This document shows, one piece after another, positions 43,728 through 56,280 of a stretch of DNA of 64,000 nt. Every line of letters begins with the position of its first letter. Within the stretch, counting starts at the first letter, position 1. The stretch spans positions 405,952-469,951 of the forward strand of contig QJPP01001809.1 of NCBI GenBank assembly GCA_003996215.1, written 5' to 3'. Origin of the DNA: Jaltomata sinuosa. Lineage: Eukaryota; Streptophyta; Magnoliopsida; Solanales; Solanaceae. Below the pieces are notes generated by a model that saw nothing but the letters and a program-made list of their open reading frames with translations, was not told the DNA's origin and ran no database searches. Made by a program: the position numbers and the translations under genes.

Positions 43728-46374
43728 TATGAGACCCTGTAATATTTTTTGTATAATATATGTAGCGTGACGTGAGTGTATGAGGTGTATATGATTTTTT
43801 GTGGACGTCAGGAGAATAAGGTCACAAATGGGTAGTGATATCAAAGAATTAAACTAAGTCTTAGGTCAAGGAGAGCCCTTAGACAAAAGTTTGAGTTAAA
43901 GAAATGCCCCGTGTACCACCTTGCTCGTTTTGAAAGTTTAAACTAACCCGTAGCTTCGGGATGAGACTAAGAGTATATGATATGATAAATAAGGATGTGT
44001 TATGAGGTATTATAATCGTTCAATGTTGTATGTTAAGTTTGGAAGTCAAGCAAGTTGCGAAATAAAAGTCGGTAAAAGTTACCGTAAGTTTCTTTAATAA
44101 ATTTTGGGTCAAATGCCTTGGAGCTTTTCTCCCAATATATGAAGATTTAGAGGGCCTCCAACCTATCAAATTGAAGGTCTACGAGTCTAGTTTCCAACAC
44201 ATAAAACCTCATGTCGAACCAATCTCAAAGTAAAACGTTATGACTATTTTAACGCGGACTGCCTGTGCTGAAACTGGCTCGCAACCAGGTCGGGTCAAGA
44301 TTAGAATATATATGTCTATTGACATTTTAAGTCGTAAAAACATGCTAAAAACAGTTCTTAAACAAGGAAAAACATAGGAGAGCATTACAAGGAAGTTCCT
44401 GAGCAATCAAGGTGCATTTTTGGCGATTTCTATCGCTAAAGTTTGCCCCTGTGCCTAGAAACGTGATCTCTATGCGTGGCAACCATTTTCCCCTTAGATA
44501 ATCCACATTTGGAGCTGGTTTCAGTAGGACTTGGTATTTCTTGGTGGTTCTTCAAGCTTTACACTTGGTTTTCTAAGCTAACCATCTTGGGGCTCTTTTA
44601 TGATCATTTTATGAAGTTCTACGAACATTTCGTCAAGTTATGATCCTATGGAAAATCTGCCGATTTAAGTTTAATTATAAACTATTTTTAGGTGTGTATA
44701 AGTTGCATATATATAGTTTTTGTGCATCTTAGGACATGAGGAACAACTTCTGTGAAGGAATTACGGGCATTCGGATGTTCGTTGGAATGGTATGTTAAGG
44801 CTAAGCGTTGTCCTTCCTTTGAGCACGAACTTTAGAAAATTCCTAAATGGTCAAATGTGATATTTTACTATTCTACTGTTAGAAAAACCTTCTGTGAAAG
44901 GCATTGGGATCGCAGCTGAAGTATTTTTGTGGTACTATTATGATGATATTTCACTCGTTCGGTTATATAGGATATGCGACATCTATATGTTATTTTGTCG
45001 GCTTCCTTAACTATATGTCTATATGTAGGAGTTCTTGTTCTTCTTTGGGTATTGTGATTTAAAATTATTGCAAAGAAACATTAAGAATTTGCAACCAGCC
45101 CTCCTTCCTCGCTAAAATGATTTTTGGAAAACTTTAAAATAATATGTCGATTTTCAAAACTCTCAAAGGTAACTCGTATTTTTAAACTACCAAAGGACAT
45201 GGTTTTTGAAATACCTTCCTTTACAAACTACTACGTAAACATATATAGAAACTAACTGAAGAACTTTAAGCTCTTTATGAACATCCTCAGGTTTAAGTTA
45301 CCTTTCGAAAGTCAAATTAAGTGTTCAAGTTTATTCTAAATGTACATGAGGTTCTACAAGGCTTTTACATGTTATACGATAGTAATTACGAGATTATGAG
45401 AATAAGAGTACCAGCAAGGCAAGATTGATAACACAATTATGATGACATACGTGCATTACACATCCACGATATGACATGCTATGCATTCAATTCTCGAGCT
45501 ATAATCGGGAGGTATGGGGCCTATTGCCTATATTTATACGTATGAGACACAGATGGCCACGAGTTGGCAGATATGATCCCGGTTAGCTACCGAAAGACAC
45601 TACCATTGCTAGAACTTGGTTGTGTACGACATGCATTTACATTAATATATATGTATTCACGACATACGGTTACGCGAGCATACTATGTATATTTGATTTC
45701 TATAAGCTTAGATGGCGTCCATGGAGGCTATCCGAGTTTTAGTTTCAGGTGGTATCTCTATTACCCTTTTTACAGAAGTTAATTATGATTCTACTCTCTG
45801 CCTTACATACCAGTACATTTTTATTCGTACTGATGTCCCATTTCCTGGGGATGCTCTATTTTTGTTTCATGCGTGCAGTTCTAGGTAGGGATTCTGATCG
45901 ACCCCTCTGCTAGGATTCGGGGTTCAGCTGTGAGTTGGTAAGCTCCACCTCTTCTTGGGGCTATCAGAGGGTGTTTACTATTGTTGTACAGTTTGGGTAC
46001 AGTCGGGGCCTTGTCCTGACCAATGCTTATGACACTCTTAGAGGCTATTGTGGACATGGTATTCTAGGTTTCTTTTTGAAGCTTCCAGTATCCATACCCA
46101 TAGGTTTGGCGTGTATGTATATATATGTATGTATGTTTTCATTTGCGGCCTCGTCGGCCAACTAGTACTTTATTATTTTTGGCTTGTCTACCTTTCTCTA
46201 TATGACTTGTTGTCATTCAGGTTATGACCTTAATGGTCGAGGCTTGGTATTTCAGATGTTATGTTGCCCGAATTTTTGGGCTCACAGTTTAGTCAGCTAG
46301 TATGTTTTAGTGGCTAACTCGGTCGAATAAGTTATCGAGTTCTAATCGTGACTCCCTTGGTTTGGGGCATGACA
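43728..46374 (+). mobile_element. Solo LTR G
   Basis: 2647 bp, from TATGAGACCCTG (TG mutated to TA) to GGGGCATGACA, flanked by TATAG (43723-43727) and TATAG (46375-46379). No internal region. Its part 44037-44310 (gtcggtaaaagttaccgtaag, then cttttctcccaatatat, then tctagtttccaac) matches the middle of the B LTR. Open frames at 44209-44406, 45564-45782 and 45935-46165 are not considered genes. Plus orientation is inferred from that match. Confidence 0.87.
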
Positions 46375-49111
46375 TATAGGATAGTACAACATACACTGAC
46401 TCTCTCAAAAAAATGCTAGTGCATACACATAGAACCATAGGCTTTCCCTTCACATAACTTTCCATTAATGTACAGTTGTAAAGCTAGGAATCACTAAGGA
46501 ATTGCGAGTATCTAGGAAGGTTAGGGTGAAGGGAGTTAATGATTAGGTCAAGTGACTAAAACCTCCCTAACACTATCATTTAAAATTTAAGCACACTGCT
46601 CACATCATTGATTTGACTTCGTTTTATTTCCCCCTCTCACATCTCTAATTTTCCCGAAGCCATTCATCCCGTCACCTTTGTTTTTCTCTTATAGTATTCA
46701 AGAGGAAGGGTAGCACCGATTTAAATTATTTATCCTTCTTCCTTTGACATTTTGGTCATTTCAAGAAATTCAGATGATTTTCACTAGGTGCTACCCCCAA
46801 ACTTAGGCTCAATATCTCTTTTAAGACATCTTTGTACACACCCTTAAACATAGGCTTTTACCTACATCTATCATCCCACAATTTCATTTCCTTCCCCATA
46901 AACGTAGGTGTTTAGTCTACATCCTTCTTTTCTAAGCATTTAGGAAGCTTGGGTGCCAAAAGAAATGTTTCAAAAATGGAAAGGTGTGTAACATTATGGA
47001 CAAAGAAAAGGTCAAAGACTCAAAAGGGGTTAACTAGGATTACTCAAAAGGTAAGGGATTTTTGGGAATGTGACGATCCAAAGATGGCCTATGGTCAGCT
47101 TCCAAGCAAAGCAACATCTAGTATTTTGCCTTGAATCACAACTCTGGCGAGTTCTGGACTACACGCATACATAAGAACAAAAAAATACATTACCACATAA
47201 GGCATCACAAACACACGGGTTTATAAGATATTCTCAAACTCAATTAAAACGAATGACTTTTGACAAGCTATTCAAAATTTCAAACATTTCATTTGTGATA
47301 AAAGAGCCAAATAAAGATTTAAAGATCATGACAAAGAGACTGCTTGAAATATTTTCCCCTCTTTTCTCAATTTTCAAATCATTTGCAAGAAACTTTAGTG
47401 GTCCCACTCAAAAGAAGTAAGACATGGACTCGACGCATAATACTAAGGCTGCATTTTTCCTTAAGAAACTCATCTCTCAATCTATCATAGGGAATTTCCA
47501 CCCAAATTGACAACTCAAAAATAAAGAAAAATAAAGAAAATTCTCCTTGAAAAAGAACTGTGGTATAAAGCCCATGGAGTTTATTGAAACTACTATTAAC
47601 AAAGGAGAGTTTGAAACTACGCCCTCATGAATGATTCTTAAAACAGGTCTGACGAGGGCATCAAGTGCAAAAGTTATGGGTAGTAGGACAATTAATGTGT
47701 GAAACTGACCCCGCAATGGCATATACTCATATGCAGGCATAATAGAATCAAGCCCAGCAAGGGTAAAATAAAGATCATCCATAACTTATAACCCAAGCCC
47801 GATGAGGGCAATCCAAATGTATCAAAACAATAAAACAGGCCCGACAAGGGCATCAAAATATCAAATCAAAACATACACCTACCCCCAACTAAAAATTTGC
47901 ATTATCCCCAATGCACAATAGTATAAAAGAGTAAGGAATAGGTGCAAAGACTCCCTAATAAGCACTTGGGATCTGAATGCCTGTCCTATGAAGTCTAAGA
48001 GTCATGGGAATGCTTTGTCTTTATTTATGTTAAGGCCTGGGGGTGTTTCTCAGCCCCTGACCCATCCAAGGGCCGTTAAAATTAAAAACAAATAATAATA
48101 ATAAAATATAATCATGGGGCAATCGAGAAATTGAACTAACTCTGGCGGTATGAGAATTCTCATCCTCTTTAGACAAGCTCAAGGATTTTTCCACCTATTG
48201 AGATTTTTTAATCACTTCTTCTGTATCTGAAATGCAAGCAACTCCATCCCCTCCTAACATATCCTCTAATGGATAATTTTCCCTACTCTATGGAGCCAAA
48301 GTTTCATCGAAGAAACTAAAATCTGGGGCAAATATTGTGGCATCCAATTTATTTATCCACATCCTTCCTCAGTATAGCAATGGATCCCTCAAGAGTGTCC
48401 ACTCGGGCACACAATTTTGCTCATATTGTTATGAATAGGTCCAAAGAAGCTTTGACAGCCCTCTGAATGTAGGTGGGGACATCTTTATCTAGCTTTCTCG
48501 ATTGAAAGTTGTTGTTACAAGTTATTTTGGAAAGCCTTTGGGGACCATTACCTGAATGATGTTGTGAAGAAGAAGGGGGCCAAGGAGGCACTGACTCAGC
48601 TGGAGCATTTCCAAACACCACAGGAGTAAGAGCATCTGACCTGGACTGGGTGGAGGAACTGTCAAGTGTAGCAGCAGTAGCTATACCCAAAGCCTTTAAA
48701 CATGGAAGCGTAACCTCCAAAGTACCCAAACCTTGAGCAAGTCTCCTCTTTTTAACCTTGGGATCATCCTTATCCCTCTTTTGGTCTATATCAATAACTT
48801 CACTAGCAAAGATTGGCTTATCAATAGGCTCAAACTAGGGAATCCCCGCACGATAGAGAGAAAACTTATGATTAGCGAAAGGCATGGATGTGGCCTTTTG
48901 TCAGGATCATTTCTTATGTTGCACTACCATAATCTCTCCAAAATTTATATGGTTCCCCTTCATGCGGCAAGAAATCAGATTGGTTGTCTCAATGGATACA
49001 CTCTGATCATTCATGGAAGGGATAAAATGAGAGCAAACTAAGTCAAGCCACATCTTTGCTTAAAATTTAAGGTCTTGTTAAACTATCTCACAACTAATCT
49101 TGGCCCAAAGA
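46375..49111 (-). mobile_element. Internal DNA of element H, third piece
   Basis: Resumes after G and runs to F. Mostly noncoding, with repeated purine/pyrimidine phrases. The minus strand near 47885-47925 reads gtgcattggggataatgcaa, then agttgggggtaggtg. This is a decayed form of the CATTGAGGACAATG-plus-purine phrase of element I (61316). A minus-strand ORF remnant is at 48100-48729. The last bases AAAGA (49107-49111) would be the left duplication of F; the right one is not present. Confidence 0.6.
48100..48729 (-). pseudogene. Remnant of the accessory ORF of element H, with coiled-coil-like segment
   Basis: Minus-strand open stretch 48729-48421 (102 codons, serine/proline-rich middle, SSSTQSRSDALTPVVFG). 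After one TGA the same frame continues AKLCARVDTLEGSIAILRKD, with leucine/isoleucine spacing of a short coiled coil. Then come a TAA and a one-base shift with FAPDFSFFDETL. I associate this composition and its place upstream of the CATTGAGGACAATG motif with the ORF that plant databases call a putative plant transposon protein, but this is from memory. Function unknown; not functional here. Confidence 0.5.
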
Positions 49112-52100
49112 TGTAATGACTTTTTTGGCCATTCCTGCATTTATGCTTTCCTTGTACTATTAGAGCTTGCCTGTAGCAGCCCCAAGTCATTTATGACTTG
49201 CTTGGACCGGTAGTTTGATGCCCTGGCCGTTCATTTGGTCTTTATGATCGTTTCCCTGTTTTAGAGATTTAACTTAGAAAACATTGACCTTAGTCAACAT
49301 TCTTAGCTAGCATGCTCAGAATCAAATTTTGACAGTTTTGTTAGCTCCAAAACATGGAGTTTGATCTAGTTAGTCCTTTAGTCGAGGCCTGAGAACTTTC
49401 AGAGTAGTTTTGTGTTGCTTTTCTTATTTTCAAGCCAGCTGGAGTTTGAAGTGTGACTTTGGTCAACTCTCGATGATTGGAGCATCAGCTTCAAAATCTG
49501 ACAATTTCATCAGCTCTGGAATGTCAAGTTTGGGTTAGGTAGGTCGTTGGTTCGGGTCCTCGGTGAGACGAGCTCATTTCGGATGTTTGGTTGGTTTTAG
49601 TTAGGTTGACTTGGGTCAACATTCCTCTGAAACTACCTTGTATGGAAGTTTCATCAACTCCATTAAGTCCAGAATGCCATTTTCACTCTAATAGCATATT
49701 TGTTTTGTGAGTATTGGGTTCTGGTTGTGCCTAGAATACCCCGTAAAAGTTTTGATATTTGCTGGTTTTCTGTTGAAGAGGGCCTTCAGTGCCAATGGTG
49801 CCCAGGAAGCACAATTGTGATATGCCTGCGGCTAGCCTCCTACGCGATGGCACCCTGCTAGTGCTGATGGAGCCTATGCTAGCACTTATGGTGCCCCTGC
49901 CATGCAATCACGTACGAGCGTGCTTGGCCTCCCTTCTGTATGATGGCGCCTAGCCAGCACCAACACCACCACCCGCCCTTCAGTGCTACAGTGCTCCTCC
50001 AGCGCCTATGGCACTAGCGTACGACCAGCCTTATAAGATGCCTCTTTCATGATTTTCAGCCACTTTAACCTTGGTTCTCTCAACTCAAAGTTATTTCTCT
50101 CTACTAAAATTAGCTCCAAATGAGTTCTTGGCTCGGGAATTCTCCAAGTGGCGCTAAATTCTTGCTTCCCTCTTCACTTAGTAAGTTTTCTTCTTCCCTA
50201 AAAGTTCTTCTTCATAAGTTAAACACCTCCATTGCTGAGTTCTTCTCAATCTTGGGTTTTCTTTGATAGTAGCTGCTCATTTGGAATTGTTTGTTCAGAA
50301 TTGCAAGGATTTCACTTCGTAAGCTTGTTTTTGTCATCGCGGTAAGTAAATTCTTTCTCTTTTTCCGAGTTTATTCTTTGATTTTCCTCTTTAAATTCCT
50401 TTCTTTGCGGGCTGTTTTGAGCCCTTATTTTCATCTAAAATATGCTCAATTTTGGACCATGCACTCATGGGAGTGTTGTGATCGTCGTGCACTTTTTCAT
50501 TTCTGATTTCAGATTGTTGGCCCCACAAGCTTGCTTTTGGCTCATATTTTAACCTGGCTATAATTTTAGCAATATGGGTACCATTGTTTTTGTTTTAATG
50601 CGTAGATTCTATTTGTGATAGTTTGACTATTGTTTGGAGCTTCTCGGAGCAGTTCGAGCTTGGACATCGTTGTTCTAGCAGCTTGTCATCGTACAATAGG
50701 TAGGTTATGGTTTAACTCTTCTAGACTTTACGTATATAGGCTATAACTGTACCAATTAGCATCCTTGGGTTGTGTTTATTAGCTTGGTACCCCAAACCTT
50801 GTCCGCTTCTTCATATCCATCTTATTTTTACTCCTATGATTATAGTATTCATTGTAGTTTGTAATATCACCATTGTGGTCCTGTGTTGCCCTGTATTTGA
50901 TCTGGACCATAGATGGTCAATTATTTGGGAATGTCCACGAGTCCCCAACATCAATATTGTTATTATGGAGCTAGTTATATTTATTGTAGAGTGATTAGAG
51001 CCTGTGCAGGGCCGATAGGTTAATTATGAGCTTTTGGGCTACTGTTTGTGATTGTGCATTCCATTACCATGCATATAAAGATATTTTCTACATGTTTTAC
51101 TATTTTTTTGGCTTTAGGCCTACTATAAATAGGTTTCTAAACCTTGCATGGTCTTGAGGGCTCATTTTCGGTAAAATGGTTATAAAAGGTTTGGAAATGA
51201 TTTTCATGGATCTTCTTGGGTAACAAAGAGTTCAAAGATGATTTTATCATTGTTTTCATACTTATACTAGATTGGTTGAGCCGTAGTTCCATATTTGGTT
51301 TCCTACTAATTTGAGATGATACTAGACTCGGTCAAACTAAGCAACAAACTGGTTTTACAACTATTTTAGACCCGGTTATGCCCGGGCACCCTTGTTGGAG
51401 TTTTTAAGAATTGATTCACTGTTTTAGACCCATAGAGGCTCTGGGCATGTATTTTGAAACTTTGGATACTAATTTGGATCCAAATATACTCCAGACTACT
51501 TTATTAAGATTCAGAGATTTAGTATGTGGTTGAGGACCTCCATGGACCTTGCCGATCTTGACTAGGGGCTACATGTTGAGTGTGTCGAAGGAGGGGTATA
51601 CTTTGTAGTTGAGGTATACGAGATATGTACTTCAATAGATCCTACCTGCTGGGCCTATAGGCATCGGAGGAGGTACATACGTTGTTACTATTCTACATGG
51701 TTTCACTATTGCATCATATCATTCATTTGCATAAGATTCCATCCTTGTTGTTGTTTGCTGAGTGTACGCTCTGATAGTATGGGATGCCAGAGGGTTTTTC
51801 TTCACTTTCATGTGTTCCTAAAGTGTATGGGCGCCCGTTGGGAATGTAGGTAGACTTATTATTATCCTATCACATTTCTGGTTCTGACTATGGTTATATT
51901 CGTGTTCTTGTTTGATGCTTCACATTTGGGAGTTGTGTTGTATATACTTCTGGTTCACTTCATGGTTACACTTGGATTATTGACATGATTTAGTTGTTAG
52001 AAATTAGTTTTCAAGCATGAGTTTGTTTACTTGTTTTCCTTCCTTCCCTTTTTCTTGAGGTTACTGGTATATCGCCTATTTCCCTAAGACTCTCTTCATA

Positions 52101-52798
52101 TATATTTTTATTGCAAAGATCCCAGGTGCGTTCTTCTTCTTTCACCTGTGTTTTGTGATGTATATTTCTAGTAGCTAGCCGAGTATGTTTGTTTTCTCCT
52201 TGTATTCTTTTTGTGCTACCTTCCATGTACTTATTCGTTGCTTCTGTGACTACTCCTTTGATTTCTGCTATGTTATTCCTTTTATATCTTATATGGGCTC
52301 AGTCGTCCTATGATGCCTACTAGATACTCATTGCTTAGCGAATGGTCCTCATACTACACTCTGTATCTTTTTGGTGCAGATCCTAGTGTGGGCCATCGCC
52401 GCTGATTCTTGGAGACTCGTGCAGGCTAATTTTTGGACTATCCGAGGTTGAGGGTGAGCTCTTGACGACCGGAGCTTAGCTTTTAGCTCATCTTTTATAT
52501 TTTGTACTCTTTTACATTTAGAGACAAATGTGTATATATTCTTTTAGATAATTTGTACTTTGTATATTTAGTACTGCCTTTTATACTATGATACCAAGTC
52601 GTGGGTTTGGTTTAGCTTTTCCTTATATATATTGCAACTGCTTATTACTTTACTTATCTCTTGCTTTCGCTTTATTTATCATTCTTTTGCTTGCTTAGTG
52701 AGGTAGTAGTCTATTACTAACCGTTCCAGGCTACAGTAATTGATACACCTATAGGAGGTTTGTAGGTGCCATCATGACCAAGAAATCAGGTCGTGACA
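49112..52798 (+). repeat. 5' LTR of element F
   Basis: 3687 bp, TGTAATGACT to CGTGACA. The start matches A and B, and the second half (from gcagcttgtcatcgtacaatag near 50680) matches B and E. A TATA-like string (cttataagatgcc, near 50031) is conserved in the 3' LTR (58978). Open frames (50291-50506, 50770-50994, 52011-52226) are not genes. Confidence 0.9.
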
Positions 52799-52824
52799 AC
52801 TTGGTATAAGACCCTAGGTTCACC
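52799..52824 (+). other. Decayed primer-binding site of element F
   Basis: acttggtataagaccctagg follows the LTR end. It is the B site (acttggtatcagagc) with three changes. Confidence 0.75.
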
Positions 52825-53011
52825 GGTGTCATCAGTATAGAAGCTAATGTCTAGTTGAGTTATGCAGATTTGGGTGGAGACATCCGTACTCAATCTTCAG
52901 GAGGCTATAGTGACATCTTAGGAAATATGACTCTCTTCTTGCTTTTGTATCGTGCCTCTTATCCCTGATAGTTTCCTGAAATCTCACTTGTTCTAATTTA
53001 TTCTCCCGAAG

Positions 53012-54530
53012 ATGGTTCATACGAGATCGTCGATATCAAGCAGGGATAAGCCTTTAACTCCACCACCCCCGACTCTATCTAGGGGTTGGAGAGGTTGCAG
53101 ATGTAGAGCTAGGGCATTCCCGAGCAGCAGCAACAGTTAGAGCTTCTGAGCTTGAGTATGAGCCCGAGATTTTCCCAGGCAGTAGCACATAGATCAGGGG
53201 ATAACCCAGGTACCACTAGTTCCAGCACCAATTTCAGTGTCAGCTTCAGCCTCAGCTCCTTCATCCGATATACAGGGTTTACTTCTACAGTTATTGGGTA
53301 TGATTGAGGGTCAGCCTTCTGAGGTAGCACAAACATCTGCTCAGGGGGCAGCCTTGGGTGTTAGGAGTTCTGGAGTGCAGCCTGCTAGTGTGGATCTCTG
53401 TGCTGAGGTGATTTTGGTACCATCTGCTGCACAACCTCTTGCTCCTTGCCCAACTATGACAGAGATTGAGAAGAAGAAGTTTGATAGATTTTTAAGATTG
53501 GCTCCACCTAGATTTGCTGGTACACCTGGTCAGGATCCATATGATTTTATATCTACCTGTGAGGAGATCCTACACTATTTGGGTTTAATAGAGACTCACG
53601 GTATTGAGTACACTACTTATTAGTTGGAGGGCCCAGCTAAGTTATGATGGAGGGCCGAGGTTGCTTGCAGACCATCTTTGTCTCCTCCGTTACCTTGATC
53701 AGAGTTCTATGAGGCCTTTCCGGCCAAGTTTTTGCCTCAAAGCGATAGAGAGCATCGTAGGAAGCAGTTCACTAGACTTATGCAGGGTTCTACGACCGTA
53801 TCTGAGTACGAGACTCGCTTCCACCAACTTGCTCTATTTAGGGCCATGATTATCCCTACCGATCCCGATAGAGTCCGTAGATTTGTTTGGGGGTTGAGAT
53901 TAGAGTTCAGACAGACAACTGAGGTTTTAGTTGCTAGAGGTTGATCCTTCCATGCTATAGTAGAACATGTTTGTACTATGGAGGATTTGTATCATCATGA
54001 TTCGGGGGTCAGAGTTCAGAGGCCATGTCACCAGGGAAGCTATAGTGGTTCCTATTATAGTGGTAGAGTTTCAGGCTAGTACATCCAAAGGTATCATCCG
54101 CAGCATCACCAGGATTAGTCAAGTCGATCGGTTTAGTTTTCACTTAAAGCTTTGAGTAGTTCTCAGTTTGAGCAGGGTCAGAGTAGCCTATAAGGTTATG
54201 GTGGGCAGATCCAAGGGGTACATCTTCTTGGGCATCAAGTCATTGTGGCCACATCGGTGCATCTAGTTCTTCCACGTAGGGTAGGCCGTCAAGGGATTGT
54301 AATGAGTATAGAGTTATCGGTCACTTTTCTAGAGATTGCACCCAATGGGGTATAGTTCAACCAGTCACTCAGACGGCTCAGCATATTTGACAAGTGCAAC
54401 TACCGGCTAGAGAAGGTAGTGGTAAGGGTAGAGGTGGTGCCCGTATGGTAGGATAAGTGGTAAGGATGGTACTCGATCAGGTGGAGGTTGGCGTCAGTTT
54501 GATGCGGTCCTTAGGAGATCGGAGGCAGAG
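53012..54530 (+). pseudogene. gag: gag remnant of element F
   Basis: Starts at an intact ATG (53012, MVHTRSSISS). The early frame is broken by stops near 53150. The capsid block 53237-53623 has FDRFLRLAPPRFAGTPGQD and CEEILHYLGLIETHG, ending in TAG at 53621, and TGA at 53645 follows at exactly the position of a TGA in B. 53732-53944 (MPQSDREHRRKQFTRLMQGS) continues the gag domain in the same frame. The zinc knuckle near 54297 reads CNEYRVIGHFSRDC, so the second Cys is now Tyr. Confidence 0.85.
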
Positions 54531-54950
54531 GCCTCGGATGCTGTTATCATAGGTATAATTTTTGTATGCCGCTAATCAACTTTGACTTTATTTGATCCTG
54601 GATCTACTTGTTCATATGTTTCTGGCTACTATTTGCCTTGTTTGGAGTTGGCTAGTAAGCCATTATCTGTACCTGTATCTGTTTTGAGACTTGGGGTGAT
54701 TTGATGATTCTTGATATGTTAGATTTTGATGTGATTCTAGGAATGGACTGGTTATCCTCTCACTGTATGGTTTTGGATTGTTATGCCAAGATCATTACCA
54801 TAGCCATACTCATCGTATCTCCGCTTTTGTGGTAGGGTTCTGTTAGCCGCACACCATCTGGGATCATCTCTTGTCTTTGAGCTAGGAAGTTTATTTCTTG
54901 CAGGTGTTTGTCTTACCTAGCATATGTTTGAGATACTAAGGCCAAAACTT
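54531..54950 (+). pseudogene. Protease remnant of element F
   Basis: The loop TLFDPGSTCSYVSGYY is readable near 54590. Shortly after, near 54685, some 70 bp are missing compared with B (tctgttttgagacttgg). GMDWLSSH and LDCYAK follow, and a TGA at 54929 falls at the same place as the TGA at 32545 in B. Confidence 0.75.
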
Positions 54951-56280
54951 CTTCCCCTGAGTCAGTTCCTGTGGTTAGAAATTTCCTAGATGTGTTTCCT
55001 ACTGACCTGTCAGGCCTTCCACCTGAGAGAGATATTGACTTTGCTATTGAGTTAGTGCCGGGTACCAGGCCCATTTCTTTTTTTCCATACCGTATGGCTC
55101 CAGCTGAGTTGAGGGAGCTTAAGGAGCAGCTCTAGGACTTACTAGCTAAGGGTTTCATTAGGCCGAGTGTATTACCTTGTGGTGCTCCAGTTCTATTTGT
55201 GAAGAAGAAATATGGGTTGATGTGGATGTGTATTGATTATCGGCAGCTGAATGAGGTGACTATGAAGAATAGGTATCCGATGCCACGCATATATGACTTG
55301 TTTGATCATCCTCAGGGTTCATCTATGTTTTCAAAGATAGATTTGAGGTCAGGCTACCACCAGTTGAGGATTAGGCTGGAGGATATTCCTAAGATACCAT
55401 TCAGGACACGTTATGGCTACTATGAGTTCATAGTGATATCTTTTGTGTAGACTAATGCCCCCACAACTTTCATGGACTTGATGCACATGGTACTTAGTCC
55501 GTACTTGGACTCATATATGATAGTTTTCACAAACGACATCCTAATATACTCGCGGAATAGAGATGTCATGAACAACACTTGAGGATTGTACTCTAGACTT
55601 TCAGAGATCATCAGCTTTATGCCAAGTTCTCAAAGTGCAAGTTTTGGCTTGATTCAGTAGCATTCCTAGGACATGTGGTGTGTAAGGATTGGATTAGACT
55701 GGTCCTGGGGAAGATTTTAGTCATTCGTGATTGGTCGAGACTGACTACTCCTACCGAGGTTCACAGCTTTATTGTGTTCGCAAGGTACTATAGGAGGTTC
55801 GTAAAAGGGGTTCCCTCTACTGTAGCACCTTTGACTAGGCGGACTAGGACGGATGTCCCATTCTAGTAGTTTGATCAGTGTGAGGATAGTTTTCAGAGTC
55901 TTAAGGCCTTATTGACTTCAGCTCCAGTGTTGACCTTGTTGGTTGAGGGTCAGAGTTTCTCAGTATATATTGATGCTTCAGGGTTTAGTCTTGCTTGTGT
56001 ATTGATGCAGCAGGGTCGACTAATAGCTTATGTGTCAATATAGCTAAAGATTCACGAGCGCAACTACCTTACTCATTACTTGGAGTTGGCGGCGGTAGTC
56101 TTCGCACTCCAGATTTTGAGACATTACCTATATGAAGTTCAATGTGAGATCTTCATTTATCATCATAGTCTTCAGTACTTCACTAGTCTGCGAGAGCTGA
56201 ACTCTAGGTAGCTAAGATGGATTGAGTTATTCAAGGACTATGATTTCACTATTTTGTATCATCTGAGCCAGGCAAACATG
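54951..56280 (+). pseudogene. Reverse transcriptase and RNase H remnant of element F
   Basis: Readable from VVRNFLDVFPTDLSGLPPER. 55199-55450 carries CIDYRQLNEVTMKNRYPMPR and DLRSGYHQLRI. The catalytic box has become FTND (from FIDD), so RT is inactive even apart from the stops. A CAG-to-TAG stop lies near 55133 and a TAG at 55448. RNase H keeps IDASGF and HERNYL, with stops near 56041 and 56210. Confidence 0.82.

Larger units (their letters stand above)
23541..49111 (-). mobile_element. Element H: minus-strand Tat/Athila-like retrotransposon, broken up by later insertions
   Basis: H is visible in four pieces: its 3' LTR (23541-24938), internal DNA 24939-25295, then 43627-43727, then 46375-49111. 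Between them sit C (with B) and G, each flanked by a perfect five-base duplication, so the host pieces join when those are taken out. At 49112 F begins, and the remainder of H, including its 5' LTR, is not seen. Orientation comes from the polypurine tract at 24939-24956 and from the minus-strand ORF remnant near 48100-48729. Confidence 0.75.
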
